Positions 18,250 through 26,712 of a stretch of DNA of 36,570 nucleotides are shown in pieces (positions within the stretch are counted from its first letter, which is position 1; each line of letters opens with the position of its first letter). A program made the position numbers and the translations under genes. This stretch comes from Candidatus Obscuribacterales bacterium. GTDB taxonomy: Bacteria > Cyanobacteriota > Vampirovibrionia > Obscuribacterales > Obscuribacteraceae. The stretch covers positions 1 through 36,570 of the forward strand of contig JAIETE010000278.1 of assembly GCA_019745505.1 (NCBI GenBank). Direction: 5' to 3'. The notes under the pieces were generated by a model that worked only from the letters and a program-made list of their open reading frames with translations, did no database searches and was not told the DNA's origin.

Positions 18250-18918
18250 ATGAGCTTAGAGCGGTGGGCTGCGGTAGACGAGTATTACTCAAAACTACTG
18301 ATGCCTCCGGATACGGTGCTGCAGCATGCACTCGACAGGAGCAACAAAGCCGAACTCCCGGCAATAAATGTTGCGGCCAATCAGGGCAAGATGCTGATGA
18401 TTCTTGCTCAGATGCAGCGGGCACAGCGCATTCTGGAAATCGGCACACTGGGCGGCTACAGCACTATCTGGTTGGCGCGCGCACTGCCCGATGGCGGAAA
18501 GCTGATAACTCTCGAATATGAGCAGAAACACGCAGACATTGCTAGAGAAAACATCAAGCATGCAGGTCTGTCGGACAAAGTGGAGATTCGAGTCGGCCCG
18601 GCCGCACAAACTCTGCCCGCTCTGGTGAAAGAGGGAGTTGCCGCCTTTGATCTGATCTTCATTGATGCCGACAAGCCCGGTTATCCTGAGTATTTCGAAT
18701 GGTCGATGAAACTGTCGAGAGAAGGAACCATCATCATCGCAGACAACGTAGTGCGCGATGGGGAAGTAGTAAACCAGAAAAGCGACGACGAGCGAGTGCA
18801 AGGAATTCGCGCATTCAATGAAGTGGTGACCAAGGAAAAGCGTTTCAATGCAACTGCCATTCAGACGGTCGGCTGCAAAGGCTACGATGGGTTCATGATC
18901 GGCATAGTTACAGGCTGA
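18250..18918 (+). CDS. Class I SAM-dependent O-methyltransferase, COMT/CCoAOMT-like
   Basis: A cation-dependent O-methyltransferase of 222 residues, typical of bacterial members of the catechol/caffeoyl-CoA family. The SAM-binding loop is LEIGTLGGYSTIWLA (62-76), the acidic residue binding the ribose lies in LITLEYE (Glu89), and the metal-binding residues are in DLIFIDADK (134-142) and ADNVVRDG (164-171). No export signal is seen. It methylates an unknown small phenolic or catechol-like acceptor; nothing nearby identifies the substrate. ATG 18250 is preceded by a purine-rich GGGGATAAG. It leads a same-strand run of genes up to tex. Confidence 0.9.
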   Translation: MSLERWAAVDEYYSKLLMPPDTVLQHALDRSNKAELPAINVAANQGKMLMILAQMQRAQRILEIGTLGGYSTIWLARALPDGGKLITLEYEQKHADIARENIKHAGLSDKVEIRVGPAAQTLPALVKEGVAAFDLIFIDADKPGYPEYFEWSMKLSREGTIIIADNVVRDGEVVNQKSDDERVQGIRAFNEVVTKEKRFNATAIQTVGCKGYDGFMIGIVTG

Positions 18919-18994
18919 GATTCTTCCCCCCTGGCTTCTGAGCATCTATACTTATGTCTCGGCAACCGTGTGCGTTTTCAAGAGAACAAACGCC

Positions 18995-19747
18995 GTGTCA
19001 AGCACAAAACCAGCTCTCATAGTAGCTGTGGCTGTGGGTCTTCTTTCCGCAGCCGCCGTTTTTGCCGCACCCCAATCGATCTCGGCGCCAAAGACTTCGA
19101 AGTCTAACAAACCGCAATCTCGCTCAAAAATGGCATTCTCAATCCAGGGCAAGAGCGCAACCTTCGGACCCTACTCGATGAAAGTAGGGGACGGCTTGAA
19201 CATCAGAGCGAAATTCGGGTTCACGATTTGGGACAAGAACAAACCGAATGAAGTGAATATGCTGAATTCTGAAAATCACGTCTACTATCGCGACACTGCA
19301 CAAGGCTGGCTCAAATGGAACAGACGCGGTATGCCACTCATAGACGTCTCGTCCGTGGAACTGGTCGGCACAACCATTTTTGACGGCAAGCCCTGCAATC
19401 ACTACTTTGGATACCAATTGATTCAAAATCAAAAGGTGAAAGTAGCTGACTTCGAGTGCTTGCAAAAAGCTCCTTGCGATCCCAAAGTTACGGAATTCTG
19501 GTGCAAGCACTTCCTGCTGCCCGCTAAGTGCGGATTTCCCATCGCCGTGAAACAGCGAGTATTGAATCACATGGAAATTGTGCTGGTCACATCGTCCCTG
19601 CGGGATATTCCCGCCTCCACCGTTTCCGTCGAAGTTCCGAAAGACTATAAGCGAACAAACGACAAAGCATCGCTCTATTTTTCAGACATCGGTGGTGGCA
19701 TGAGCAAATCCGATCTGGAAAGCTTTTTCCAGCAGCCGCTAAAGTGA
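18995..19747 (+). CDS. Secreted protein of unknown function
   Basis: About 250 residues with a clear signal peptide: SSTKPALIVAVAVGLLSAAAVFA then APQS, cleavage likely after VFA. I prefer GTG 18995 because it places a short basic N-terminus directly before the hydrophobic core; an in-frame GTG at 18968 would add nine residues. A Ser/Lys-rich linker follows. The mature part looks like a beta-rich domain with FTIWDKNKPNEVNMLN, VYYRDTAQGWLKWNRR and FDGKPCNHYFGYQL, and it carries four close cysteines (FECLQKAPCDP, FWCKHF, AKCGFP), suggesting disulfides outside the cell. No enzyme motif was recognised. ybaK starts 12 bases downstream, so the two are probably co-transcribed. Confidence 0.75.
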   Translation: MSSTKPALIVAVAVGLLSAAAVFAAPQSISAPKTSKSNKPQSRSKMAFSIQGKSATFGPYSMKVGDGLNIRAKFGFTIWDKNKPNEVNMLNSENHVYYRDTAQGWLKWNRRGMPLIDVSSVELVGTTIFDGKPCNHYFGYQLIQNQKVKVADFECLQKAPCDPKVTEFWCKHFLLPAKCGFPIAVKQRVLNHMEIVLVTSSLRDIPASTVSVEVPKDYKRTNDKASLYFSDIGGGMSKSDLESFFQQPLK

Positions 19748-19759
19748 GTTAGGTATCCA

Positions 19760-20236
19760 ATGAAAACAAATGCCGTCCGCCTTCTGGACAATCTCAAAAT
19801 CGAATACGAGCTAAGAGAATATGAAGTCGATCCGGATGATCTGACAGCAGAGACTGTTGCAAAAAAAATTGATTTTCCAATCGATCAGGTTTTCAAAACA
19901 CTTGTTGTGCGCGGAGACAAAACCGGTGTATGTCTGGGCGTAGTGCCGGGCAGTATGAGCCTGGATCTAAAGGCCATGGCAAAACTGAGCTGTAATTCGG
20001 ACGTCAAAGTAGTACCGCTCAAGGAAGTAGAAGCGCTCACTGGTTACATCCGCGGTGGAGTCACAGCGCTGGCATGCAAAAAACCCTATCCGGTATTTGC
20101 GGATGAAACCATCACACTCTGGGAGCGAGTTTCGATTTCCGCAGGTGTGCGCGGCACACAAATACTAATTGCCCCGGAAGACTATATAAGGGCGGTAAAT
20201 GCCACTCTTGGCGATATCTGCAAATCCGACAACTAA
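19760..20236 (+). CDS. ybaK: Cys-tRNA(Pro)/Cys-tRNA(Cys) deacylase, YbaK/EbsC family
   Basis: A single-domain trans-editing enzyme of 158 residues that hydrolyses cysteinyl-tRNA(Pro), protecting against mistranslation. The family core is visible: QVFKTLVVRGD near 43-53 with the conserved lysine, LGVVPGSMSLDLKAMAK, the GYIRGGVTALACKK loop near 95-108, and SAGVRGTQILIAPEDYIRA near the end. Length matches the family. The start is ATG 19760, 12 bases after the preceding stop with TTAGG upstream. It sits in the middle of a tight same-strand run from 18250 to 23091, suggesting co-transcription with the secreted protein and the flavin-reductase-like gene. Confidence 0.92.
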   Translation: MKTNAVRLLDNLKIEYELREYEVDPDDLTAETVAKKIDFPIDQVFKTLVVRGDKTGVCLGVVPGSMSLDLKAMAKLSCNSDVKVVPLKEVEALTGYIRGGVTALACKKPYPVFADETITLWERVSISAGVRGTQILIAPEDYIRAVNATLGDICKSDN

Positions 20237-20263
20237 CTGTTGAAGAAGGAGAATTGGGAGTCC

Positions 20264-20893
20264 ATGATTGTTGAGTTCGATAAAACGTCCCCGGAGGCAT
20301 TCTACAAGATCTTGATCGGTAGCGTGCTGCCGCGCCCAATTGCATGGGTTTCGACCTTAAACAAAGAGGGCGTACCCAACCTCGCGCCCTTTTCATTTTT
20401 CACTGTTGCAAGCTCAAACCCTCCTGTTTTGTGTTTTGCACCGGCTCTAAAACTGGAAGTTTTCGAAGGAACTGGAAAGGGAAAGCCGAAAGATACTCTC
20501 AAAAACATTCAAGATACGGGGGAATTCGTGGTCAATATAGTCAGTCACGAGCTCGCCGAGAAGATGAATCAGAGCAGCGGCAGCTATCCGCCAGGTATCA
20601 ACGAATTCGAGAAAGCCGGCTTAAGCACGGCCCCATCGACATACGTAGCCGCGCCACGAGTGGCTGAATCTCTGGTCAATTTCGAATGCAAGCTGCATCA
20701 AGTAATTTCTTTCGGCGAACATCCCGGTGCTGGAAATCTTGTTTTAGGCAGAATTCAATGCGCTCATTTGGACGAAAAAGTCTACAAAAGCGGGCGCATT
20801 GATATTGAGGTTCTGCAGCCTATAGGACGGCTTGCCGGGATGGAGTATTGCGAAATCAAGGAGCGTTTTGTAATGCTCAGACCGGATGTATAA
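20264..20893 (+). CDS. Flavin reductase-like / FMN-binding split-barrel flavoprotein
   Basis: A flavoprotein of the DIM6/NTAB flavin-reductase-like family, about 209 residues. The N-terminal motif LIGSVLPRPIAWVSTLN, the following NLAPFSFFTVASSNPP and the KDTLKNIQDTGEFVVN segment are the family hallmarks for FMN binding; HPGAGNLVLGRIQ and DIEVLQPIGRLAG complete the barrel. The ATG at 20264 gives the expected N-terminus; the in-frame TTG at 20240 would overlap the AAGGAG ribosome binding site. It could reduce flavin for a partner oxygenase or act on its own small substrate; nothing decides this. It lies between ybaK and tex in a tightly packed run. Confidence 0.88.
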   Translation: MIVEFDKTSPEAFYKILIGSVLPRPIAWVSTLNKEGVPNLAPFSFFTVASSNPPVLCFAPALKLEVFEGTGKGKPKDTLKNIQDTGEFVVNIVSHELAEKMNQSSGSYPPGINEFEKAGLSTAPSTYVAAPRVAESLVNFECKLHQVISFGEHPGAGNLVLGRIQCAHLDEKVYKSGRIDIEVLQPIGRLAGMEYCEIKERFVMLRPDV

Positions 20894-20940
20894 ACCGAGC
20901 ACTGCCGAACACGCAAAGATGTTTCAAGACGGATAGAAAT

Positions 20941-23091
20941 ATGACTGAATACGTAGAAAAAATTGCAAACGAGCTCAATCTGGAAAACTCCAAGGTGCGC
21001 GCTACTCTAGTCCTGCTTGCGGACGGGGCGACGATACCCTTCATCGCGCGCTACAGAAAGGAGGTTACAGGCAGCTTGGATGAAGTTGTTATCGCTCAGA
21101 TAAGAGACCGCCAGGCGCAATTAGAAGAGCTGGACAAACGCCGCCATTCAATACTTGATTCTCTGACCGAACGAAATCTTCTAACCGATGAACTCAAAGC
21201 AAAAATCGAAAAAGCCGTCACGCTGACAGAACTGGAAGACATCTATTTACCATACAGACCGAAGAGAAAAACACGTGCATCGGCTGCCCGAGAGAAGGGA
21301 CTAGAACCTCTCGCCAAAGAGATTTTTGCCGGCAGCCCGAAAGACGCAACCACAGAAGCAACGCGATTCATAGATGCCGAAAAGGGTGTCGCCACTGCAG
21401 ACGACGCCTTAGCCGGAGCCCGAGACATCATTGCCGAGTGGATCGCAGAAGACGGGCAGGCTCGCAAGGAGATGCGCAAGTTCTGGTTTGCGCGCAGTTC
21501 TTTCGCATCAGTCATGGTCAAAGGAAAAGAGACCGAAGGTGCAAAATTCAAAGACTACTTCGATTGGTCGGAGAACGTCACCTCAATTCCATCGCACCGA
21601 ATTTTAGCAATGCTGCGAGGCGAGACAGAAGGATTTCTCAAACTAAAAATCAATCCACCCGAAGAAGAAGCTCAACAAATGCTCGAGAGCCGGTTCGTCA
21701 GAGGACGCAATACAAGCTGGGAACAGTGTCGAATTGCCGCACAGGATTCGTACAAACGCCTTCTGGCTCCGGCAATGGAAACAGAACTGCGAGCCGAGCT
21801 CAAGGCGCGCGCTGATGAAGGCGCCATCGACGTTTTCGTTCGCAATGTAAGAGAACTTCTGATGGCTCCTCCGCTCGGACAAAAAGCAGTTCTTGCTGTC
21901 GATCCAGGATTTCGTACCGGGTGCAAAGTTGTTTGCCTCGATCGACAAGGAACACTCCGCCATCATGATGTTATCTATCCACTCTTCGAGAGCAGCAATC
22001 AGTCACAGGTGTCAAAAGCCGAGCATAAAGTTCTGGAGCTTCTGAAAAAGTATGACATCGAGGCTATTGCATTGGGCAACGGTACCGCCAGCCGCGAGAC
22101 AGAGTCCTTCCTGAGAGGAATAGACTACAAAGGAGCTGGATTACCGAATATCCCTATAGTCATGGTAAATGAAAGCGGCGCATCAATATATTCAGCCTCG
22201 GAGATCGCTCGCGAAGAATTCGGAGATTACGACATCACCGTTCGAGGTGCGGTCTCAATTGGTCGCAGATTGATGGACCCACTTGCCGAGCTGGTAAAAA
22301 TCGACCCCAAATCTATCGGCGTCGGGCAATACCAGCATGATGTCGACCAGACAGCTTTGCAGCGAAGCCTCGACGATACAGTCATTAGTTGCGTAAACGC
22401 GGTCGGAGTCGAATTGAACACTGCAAGCAAGCAATTGCTCTCATATGTTTCTGGGCTCGGTCCGCAGATTGCAGCAAATATAGTCAAGTACAGAGAAGAT
22501 AATGGCGCTTTCGCAAGTCGCGCGCAATTGAAAAAAGTCCCGCGCCTGGGCCCAAAGGCATTCGAGCAATGTGCGGGCTTTCTTCGCATTCGAGGCGCGA
22601 AGAATCCGCTGGACACGAGCGCTGTACACCCGGAGCGATACGAATTAGTGGAGCGCATGGCAAAAGATGCTGGCTTTAGCGTTGCCGAACTGGTAAACAA
22701 TGAAACCAACTCCGCAAAAATCGAGGTCAACAAATACGTCGACAAAGAGGTTGGTTTGCCGACTCTCAAAGACATTATCAAAGAGCTGGAAAAGCCAGGC
22801 AGAGATCCACGCTCACAGCTCGAACCAGTAAAATTTGCCGACGGCATCCATAGTATCGATGACCTGAAAGAAGGTATGCGCCTGCCGGGAATCGTCACGA
22901 ATGTCACAGCGTTCGGCGCCTTCGTCGATGTTGGAGTCCACCAGGACGGGCTTGTTCACGTTAGTGAGATGGCCGACAAATTCATCAAAGATCCCTCCAC
23001 CTTCGTAAAGGTCAACCAACAGGTAAATGTCGTAGTCATGCAAGTCGACAAGGACAGAAAACGCATCTCACTGAGTATGAAAAGGAAGTAG
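20941..23091 (+). CDS. tex: Tex-family S1 RNA-binding transcription accessory protein
   Basis: A 716-residue nucleic-acid-binding protein associated with transcription and stress tolerance in many bacteria. ATG 20941 is the natural start (MTEYVEKIANEL); the frame is open upstream but overlaps the preceding gene. Domains: Tex N-terminal helical region with GATIPFIARYRKEVTGSLDE (about 30-50) and YLPYRPKRKTRA near 100; a YqgF/RNase H-like domain from LAVDPGFRTGCKVV (about 318); a helix-hairpin-helix region around SYVSGLGPQIAANIVKYRE (about 502); and a C-terminal S1 domain from GIVTNVTAFGAFVDVG (about 645) to the end. Length and order match the family. It ends the same-strand run; no strong terminator is visible. 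Confidence 0.96.
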   Translation: MTEYVEKIANELNLENSKVRATLVLLADGATIPFIARYRKEVTGSLDEVVIAQIRDRQAQLEELDKRRHSILDSLTERNLLTDELKAKIEKAVTLTELEDIYLPYRPKRKTRASAAREKGLEPLAKEIFAGSPKDATTEATRFIDAEKGVATADDALAGARDIIAEWIAEDGQARKEMRKFWFARSSFASVMVKGKETEGAKFKDYFDWSENVTSIPSHRILAMLRGETEGFLKLKINPPEEEAQQMLESRFVRGRNTSWEQCRIAAQDSYKRLLAPAMETELRAELKARADEGAIDVFVRNVRELLMAPPLGQKAVLAVDPGFRTGCKVVCLDRQGTLRHHDVIYPLFESSNQSQVSKAEHKVLELLKKYDIEAIALGNGTASRETESFLRGIDYKGAGLPNIPIVMVNESGASIYSASEIAREEFGDYDITVRGAVSIGRRLMDPLAELVKIDPKSIGVGQYQHDVDQTALQRSLDDTVISCVNAVGVELNTASKQLLSYVSGLGPQIAANIVKYREDNGAFASRAQLKKVPRLGPKAFEQCAGFLRIRGAKNPLDTSAVHPERYELVERMAKDAGFSVAELVNNETNSAKIEVNKYVDKEVGLPTLKDIIKELEKPGRDPRSQLEPVKFADGIHSIDDLKEGMRLPGIVTNVTAFGAFVDVGVHQDGLVHVSEMADKFIKDPSTFVKVNQQVNVVVMQVDKDRKRISLSMKRK

Positions 23092-23134
23092 GCCGGTGAG
23101 TTGATTTCTTTAGCCGGTTTTAGCCAAAAGCCTC

Positions 23135-23175
23135 TTCACAACAGTGTTTTCTACTGCTAGACTAATGAGTATGAT
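23135..23175 (+). promoter_or_regulatory. tetR promoter region with CTAGACT motif
   Basis: Two overlapping promoter candidates: TTCACA (23135-23140) with TAGACT (23158-23163), and TTTTCT (23147-23152) with TATGAT (23170-23175), each with a 17-base spacer. GCTAGACTAATGAG overlaps both and resembles the left half of the palindrome at the small membrane protein promoter (24393-24410), suggesting autoregulation. Confidence 0.45.
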
Positions 23176-23241
23176 TGCCTCTTCTGGAAATACTTTCGAT
23201 TGAATAGCCGACTTCAACCAAACTCGAACAAGAATAACCGA

Positions 23242-23865
23242 ATGCCCGATGAAGGCAGAGACAATGTCACCCGCCTTTCTGAAAAGCGAGAAAAAATTCT
23301 CGAGGGCGCACTGCGTGTCTTTCTTGCACAAGGCTATTCCGCAAGCATGGACGCAATTGCAGCAGAAGCTGGTGTTGCCAAACAAACGGTCTACAGTCAT
23401 TTCAAAGACAAGCACAGTCTATTCAGCGCACTGATAGATCGCCTGCTCGATCACTTTGTCACGGCCGGATTGACAGCCGAACTTCTTTCTCTCGATGCGC
23501 AAAGCTTCATTCGCAAAATCGCTCACATAACCCTGTCTCGAATGGACGACTGGGAGTATGTTTCACTCCTGCGCCTGATTATCGGCGAGTCCGGTAGATT
23601 TCCAGAACTATCAGAACTCTACGTTTCTCACATGGTTAAGCCCGGCATTCAAAAACTGGCGGATTACCTGCGAGCAAACGAGCAAGTTAGATTTTCAGAT
23701 CCTGAAGCAACCGCTCGCATCATCCATGGTGCATTAATCAACTTCGTAATTCTGCAAGAAGTGATGCACGGAAAACATGCAATGCCGATGTCGAGAGAGA
23801 GACTGATCAATTCAATCGTTGATATGGTTTTGTTTGCCGGAGAGCAGGGCAAACAGTCTAGCTAA
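23242..23865 (+). CDS. TetR/AcrR family transcriptional regulator
   Basis: A one-component repressor of 207 residues from ATG 23242. The N-terminal helix-turn-helix covers about residues 17-62, with MDAIAAEAGVAKQTVYSHF and the usual KDKHSLFSAL afterwards. The C-terminal half is the helical ligand and dimerisation domain, including ITLSRMDDWEYVSLLRLIIGE and GALINFVILQEVMHGK, and resembles TetR_C families acting on efflux or lipid genes. An in-frame TTG at 23200 would add 14 residues. It faces a small membrane protein gene whose promoter carries a palindrome like sequence in its own promoter, so that gene and tetR itself are the best target guesses. The ligand is unknown. Confidence 0.93.
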   Translation: MPDEGRDNVTRLSEKREKILEGALRVFLAQGYSASMDAIAAEAGVAKQTVYSHFKDKHSLFSALIDRLLDHFVTAGLTAELLSLDAQSFIRKIAHITLSRMDDWEYVSLLRLIIGESGRFPELSELYVSHMVKPGIQKLADYLRANEQVRFSDPEATARIIHGALINFVILQEVMHGKHAMPMSRERLINSIVDMVLFAGEQGKQSS

Positions 23866-23870
23866 CGAAT

Positions 23871-24016
23871 ACAAGTTCGCGGTAGTCACCACGAACTTGC
23901 AGTCGCATCGATCAAATCTGTTTTGCATTCAAACCATGTAATTCAAGAGTCAGTCATCGAGACAAACAGACCGGCGTGTTGCACCCCTGCGAACCCACCG
24001 GTCTATCTGCTGTCTC
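23871..24016. terminator. Two hairpins between convergent tetR and small membrane protein genes
   Basis: First hairpin: CAAGTTCG and CGAACTTG (23874-23897 region) around GGT-AGTC-ACC. Second: GAGACA (23959-23964) and AGACCGG (23968-23974) pair with CCGGTCT (23998-24004) and TGTCTC (24011-24016). Neither has a strong T-run. They probably end the two converging transcripts. Confidence 0.4.
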
Positions 24017-24032
24017 ATGGAGACTGTCCTGT

Positions 24033-24359
24033 CTAGCTGCTGTGCGAATGTCCAGAAAAACGTGAGTGTCTGACCACTTTGGTCAATTTATAGATGGTGT
24101 AACCACAGCCACCCGCAAGGGCGCCAGCCAGTACCGCTACACCCATGCAATTGTTGCAATCGATCGCATAGAAGGAAGTGACAGCGGCAAAAGGAATTAG
24201 AAACGAAAGAGTGTAATAGGAACTAGAACACGTCTTTTTTGCCTGGGTGGCAGAGTTACATACCTCGGAAGATTGAGGTGCCTCGAACGAGGATACCGAT
24301 GAACGGCTGGATTGCTGGCAAACAGATTGGTGGGCTGGGTCGAGTACTGTCTGGTTCAT
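24033..24359 (-). CDS. Small Cys-rich membrane protein, probably TetR-controlled
   Basis: An unrecognised protein of 108 residues. The N-terminal half is Ser/Gln/Cys-rich and hydrophilic (SVCQQSSRSSVSSFE, SEVCNSATQAKKTCSSS). It is followed by two hydrophobic segments, YYTLSFLIPFAAVTSFYAI and MGVAVLAGALAGGCGYTIY, joined by a short DCNNC turn, and a basic His/Ser tail (VVRHSRFSGHSHSS). A two-helix hairpin in the membrane is the simplest reading. ATG 24359 is chosen because GAGG (24371-24368) lies eight bases upstream; the earlier in-frame ATG at 24389 would fall inside the promoter -10. The promoter is near consensus with a palindrome in its spacer. It converges with the TetR gene. Function unknown. 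Confidence 0.7.
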   Translation of the reverse strand: MNQTVLDPAHQSVCQQSSRSSVSSFEAPQSSEVCNSATQAKKTCSSSYYTLSFLIPFAAVTSFYAIDCNNCMGVAVLAGALAGGCGYTIYKLTKVVRHSRFSGHSHSS

Positions 24360-24387
24360 CGGTATTACCTCGCCGGTGCATACATTC

Positions 24388-24416
24388 ATACTAGTCAGTC
24401 CAGTCTAGTTTGTCAA
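24388..24416 (-). promoter_or_regulatory. Near-consensus promoter with palindromic operator in its spacer
   Basis: On the minus strand TTGACA (24416-24411), a 17-base spacer, then TAGTAT (24393-24388). The spacer and adjoining bases contain the imperfect 18-base palindrome CTAGTCAGTCCAGTCTAG (24391-24408, plus-strand reading). A protein bound there would block RNA polymerase. The predicted start near 24381 leaves a 22-base leader before ATG 24359. Confidence 0.7.
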
Positions 24417-24498
24417 CCCCTAAATTTCAAAACAACCAGACACCGGCTCCAGGCAGCACACAGCTGGGCTTTCGGCACAGAAGAGCCACTCACACAAC

Positions 24499-24516
24499 AC
24501 TAGACTACCCAGTCCA
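24499..24516. promoter_or_regulatory. Second CTAGACT-type site upstream of the small membrane protein
   Basis: ACTAGACTACCCAGTCCA shares ACTAGACT with the operator at 24391-24408, in a gap of nearly 300 bases (24360-24654) that has no convincing gene. It may be an auxiliary site about 100 bases upstream. The gap also holds the palindrome CCTATATAGG near 24621-24630, of unknown role. Confidence 0.3.
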
Positions 24517-24654
24517 ATTCCAGCACAAAACCGACCTTATAGACACACCAGATAAGCCATTCGAGACTTTTCCGGTCAGCGGGAGCCGGTCTAGGATTTT
24601 TTTCAGGGAATTGACGTCCTATATAGGTACAGCGTCAGCCGGCAGATAAAAGTA

Positions 24655-25086
24655 CTAGACCACGCTAGAACTCGTACCGTAGGACGTGCCCCTAAACTCA
24701 GCCACCAATTCGTCGTTCTGATTTTTCACCGATACGTCATAAACACCAGTACGACCACTGAGCGAGACTTCACGGGCAGTAGCCGTAAGCGTGTCACCAA
24801 CTTTTGCAGCCGCTACGAAATTGATCGTGCAGTTGAGAGCAACCGTCTTTCTGTTGCGCGAATTGCACGCGAATGCAAAAGCCGAATCGGCAAGCGAAAA
24901 GGTGAAGCCGCCATGAAGGATGTCCAGTCCGTTGAGCATATCTTCGCGGACGGTCATCGACAAGACGGCGACACCTTCGTCGACTCTTTCGATCTTGATG
25001 CCGAGATGCCGGCTGGCACGATCATGCGCGAGCATGTACTGCGCTACTCGCGCCGCGGTCTCTCCAGCCTTATTCTCAGTTGCCAT
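24655..25086 (-). CDS. PaaI-like hotdog-fold acyl-CoA thioesterase
   Basis: A 143-residue hotdog-fold thioesterase resembling PaaI, which hydrolyses (hydroxy)phenylacetyl-CoA and related thioesters. Seen: HLGIKIERVDEGVAVLSM (27-44), the hallmark HGGFTFSLADSAFAFACN (58-75) with its catalytic Asp66, and NCTINFVAAAKVGDTLTA (84-101). ATG 25086 has GAAGGG about seven bases upstream. No other phenylacetate-pathway gene is present, so the natural substrate may be another acyl-CoA and a paa role is not supported. It lies downstream of the HEAT-repeat gene (17 bases apart, same strand), suggesting co-transcription. Confidence 0.9.
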   Translation of the reverse strand: MATENKAGETAARVAQYMLAHDRASRHLGIKIERVDEGVAVLSMTVREDMLNGLDILHGGFTFSLADSAFAFACNSRNRKTVALNCTINFVAAAKVGDTLTATAREVSLSGRTGVYDVSVKNQNDELVAEFRGTSYGTSSSVV

Positions 25087-25103
25087 AGAACACCCTTCAA
25101 TGC

Positions 25104-26663
25104 TTAGTTCTTAGCTGCATATGATACCCCCTTGAGAAGAACGGGCTTTAGATATGGAACAGCTTTGGCAAGCGACTCTTGCAAATATAAATCGTCAACT
25201 TTGCAAAGGTCTGCAAAGTACGGCACCGAGATTTTTCGCTCAACACAATATTCGACCAGCTCCCTGTGCACGGACCAATTTATCAACGGGGGCTCAGCAA
25301 GCAAACACAGAAGTGATTGAAAGTGTGTGTGAGCTCCGAGCTTTCTTAGAGCGCAAACAGCTGTATATTTCCTGCTTAAGCGACGCTCGTTGAGCGCAAT
25401 GTCCGCCAGTAGGTCCTCCAGCCCTGCTCTCGGCGCATGCACTACATAGGCCTCCAATAATTCTTTAGCCAGTCCCCCTGTTGAATTGATATCCTGATAA
25501 ACACTGAATATAGTTGCCGAAATGGACTCGTCTCGACTCGCCTTTTTCAGATGATAAGCAGCAGTGCGTTTCACACCGCCGCAAGCATCCAGCAAAAACG
25601 TCTCGAGAATGTCATTCCGATTCCATGCGGCGAATGCGCAGCATCCGAATTCTCGCATGCTGTGGTCTGGATGATTTCGAAAATATTCAGTCGTTTCCTC
25701 TCTGTCTGCAGAAGAAAATTCATCCCATTTGCACTCGAGGCGAAAACGATGCTTCCCGCTCCAGCAAGCATCAGGATCATCGAAAAACGAAATGACTTCT
25801 TTTGCAGAGCGAAGCAAAGTCTTCTCTCTTGACGCTCGCGGAGGATGCTTGGGAATGGCATCTACCACTTGAGTCTCGGCGGATTCTAAATGCAAAAGAT
25901 TCTGAATCGGCTTCAACCAGGTCAGAAAGAATGGATGACACTCCCTAGATAAGCGCTCATATGCTGATTGAAAACATTCGAGCTGATTAGATATTGCAGA
26001 CAGAAGGTCATCTCTTAAAGAATCTCGCACGCAGCTTTGAAGACCAACCAAGCTCAATAGGGACTTCTGCGAGTCATACCATTGTAGTGCCTGCAAAGCC
26101 TCATACGCGACGTCCGCGTCAGAGTCGTACAATAGTTTGATCAATCCATCCTCTGCGCAGATCGGTTCGTCCCAACTTAGATTTCTTACCGCGATGCCTC
26201 GAACCTCGGCGCTGCTGTGCTCCAATGCTTTGCACAGAAGAACCTTATGCTCTGTCTCCTCAAATCCAAACTCCATACCATCGATGGCATCGCAGTAAAA
26301 CTCATGAGTCGGATCATTCGCAATCGGAAGAATGATATCAGCTTCAGATGTACGCGCCTCAAGCAACGCATGCTTCATCAGAAGCTTGTCTCCCGACGCC
26401 CACCAAGAACGACGATCGGCCTCGCAACGCGCAATGCATTTACTTTGCAGGACATCACCTGCTGCAGCTCTTACATGATACGGGAGATCAGTGTTCTCCA
26501 ATATCTTAATCAATGGTTCAATAGCTCTAGGATCCCCTAGTCTGTCCAGTGTTCTGCACACTGCTTCAAGATCTTCATCTGGCGCGCTCTTCATGATTAT
26601 GTCTATCAATTTAAACGTCCAAGAGCGATCCTCATTTTTTCTAATTTCCTCATGTGGAATCAT
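25104..26663 (-). CDS. HEAT-repeat protein of unknown function
   Basis: A 519-residue helical-repeat protein. ATG 26663 is chosen because AAAGGAG lies six bases upstream; the frame is open for 23 more codons, but that part runs into a hairpin. HEAT-type repeats are clearest near the N-terminus (LDRLGDPRAIEPLIKILENT, then VRAAAGDVL), in the middle (HSSAEVRGIAVRNLSWDE, DSDADVAYEALQALQW) and towards the end (LSRKYTAVCALRKLGAH). No signal peptide, membrane segment or catalytic motif is visible. Such proteins usually bind partner proteins. It is the upstream member of a likely pair with the thioesterase, 17 bases away. No specific function can be assigned. Confidence 0.75.
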   Translation of the reverse strand: MIPHEEIRKNEDRSWTFKLIDIIMKSAPDEDLEAVCRTLDRLGDPRAIEPLIKILENTDLPYHVRAAAGDVLQSKCIARCEADRRSWWASGDKLLMKHALLEARTSEADIILPIANDPTHEFYCDAIDGMEFGFEETEHKVLLCKALEHSSAEVRGIAVRNLSWDEPICAEDGLIKLLYDSDADVAYEALQALQWYDSQKSLLSLVGLQSCVRDSLRDDLLSAISNQLECFQSAYERLSRECHPFFLTWLKPIQNLLHLESAETQVVDAIPKHPPRASREKTLLRSAKEVISFFDDPDACWSGKHRFRLECKWDEFSSADREETTEYFRNHPDHSMREFGCCAFAAWNRNDILETFLLDACGGVKRTAAYHLKKASRDESISATIFSVYQDINSTGGLAKELLEAYVVHAPRAGLEDLLADIALNERRLSRKYTAVCALRKLGAHTHFQSLLCLLAEPPLINWSVHRELVEYCVERKISVPYFADLCKVDDLYLQESLAKAVPYLKPVLLKGVSYAAKN

Positions 26664-26712
26664 GTTTGTCTCCTTTGACAAAACGAATGTTGTGAATTCA
26701 AATTTCGGCGTC

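Noticed and set aside
24410..24649. A 79-codon plus-strand frame starting with TTG upstream of the small membrane protein.
   Set aside because: Its start lies at the -35 of the opposite promoter, there is no ribosome binding site, and composition is not protein-like.
24655..25086. Thioesterase plus TetR as a phenylacetate degradation locus.
   Set aside because: No paaABCDE, paaK or ring-opening gene is present, and the TetR site points to the small membrane protein instead.
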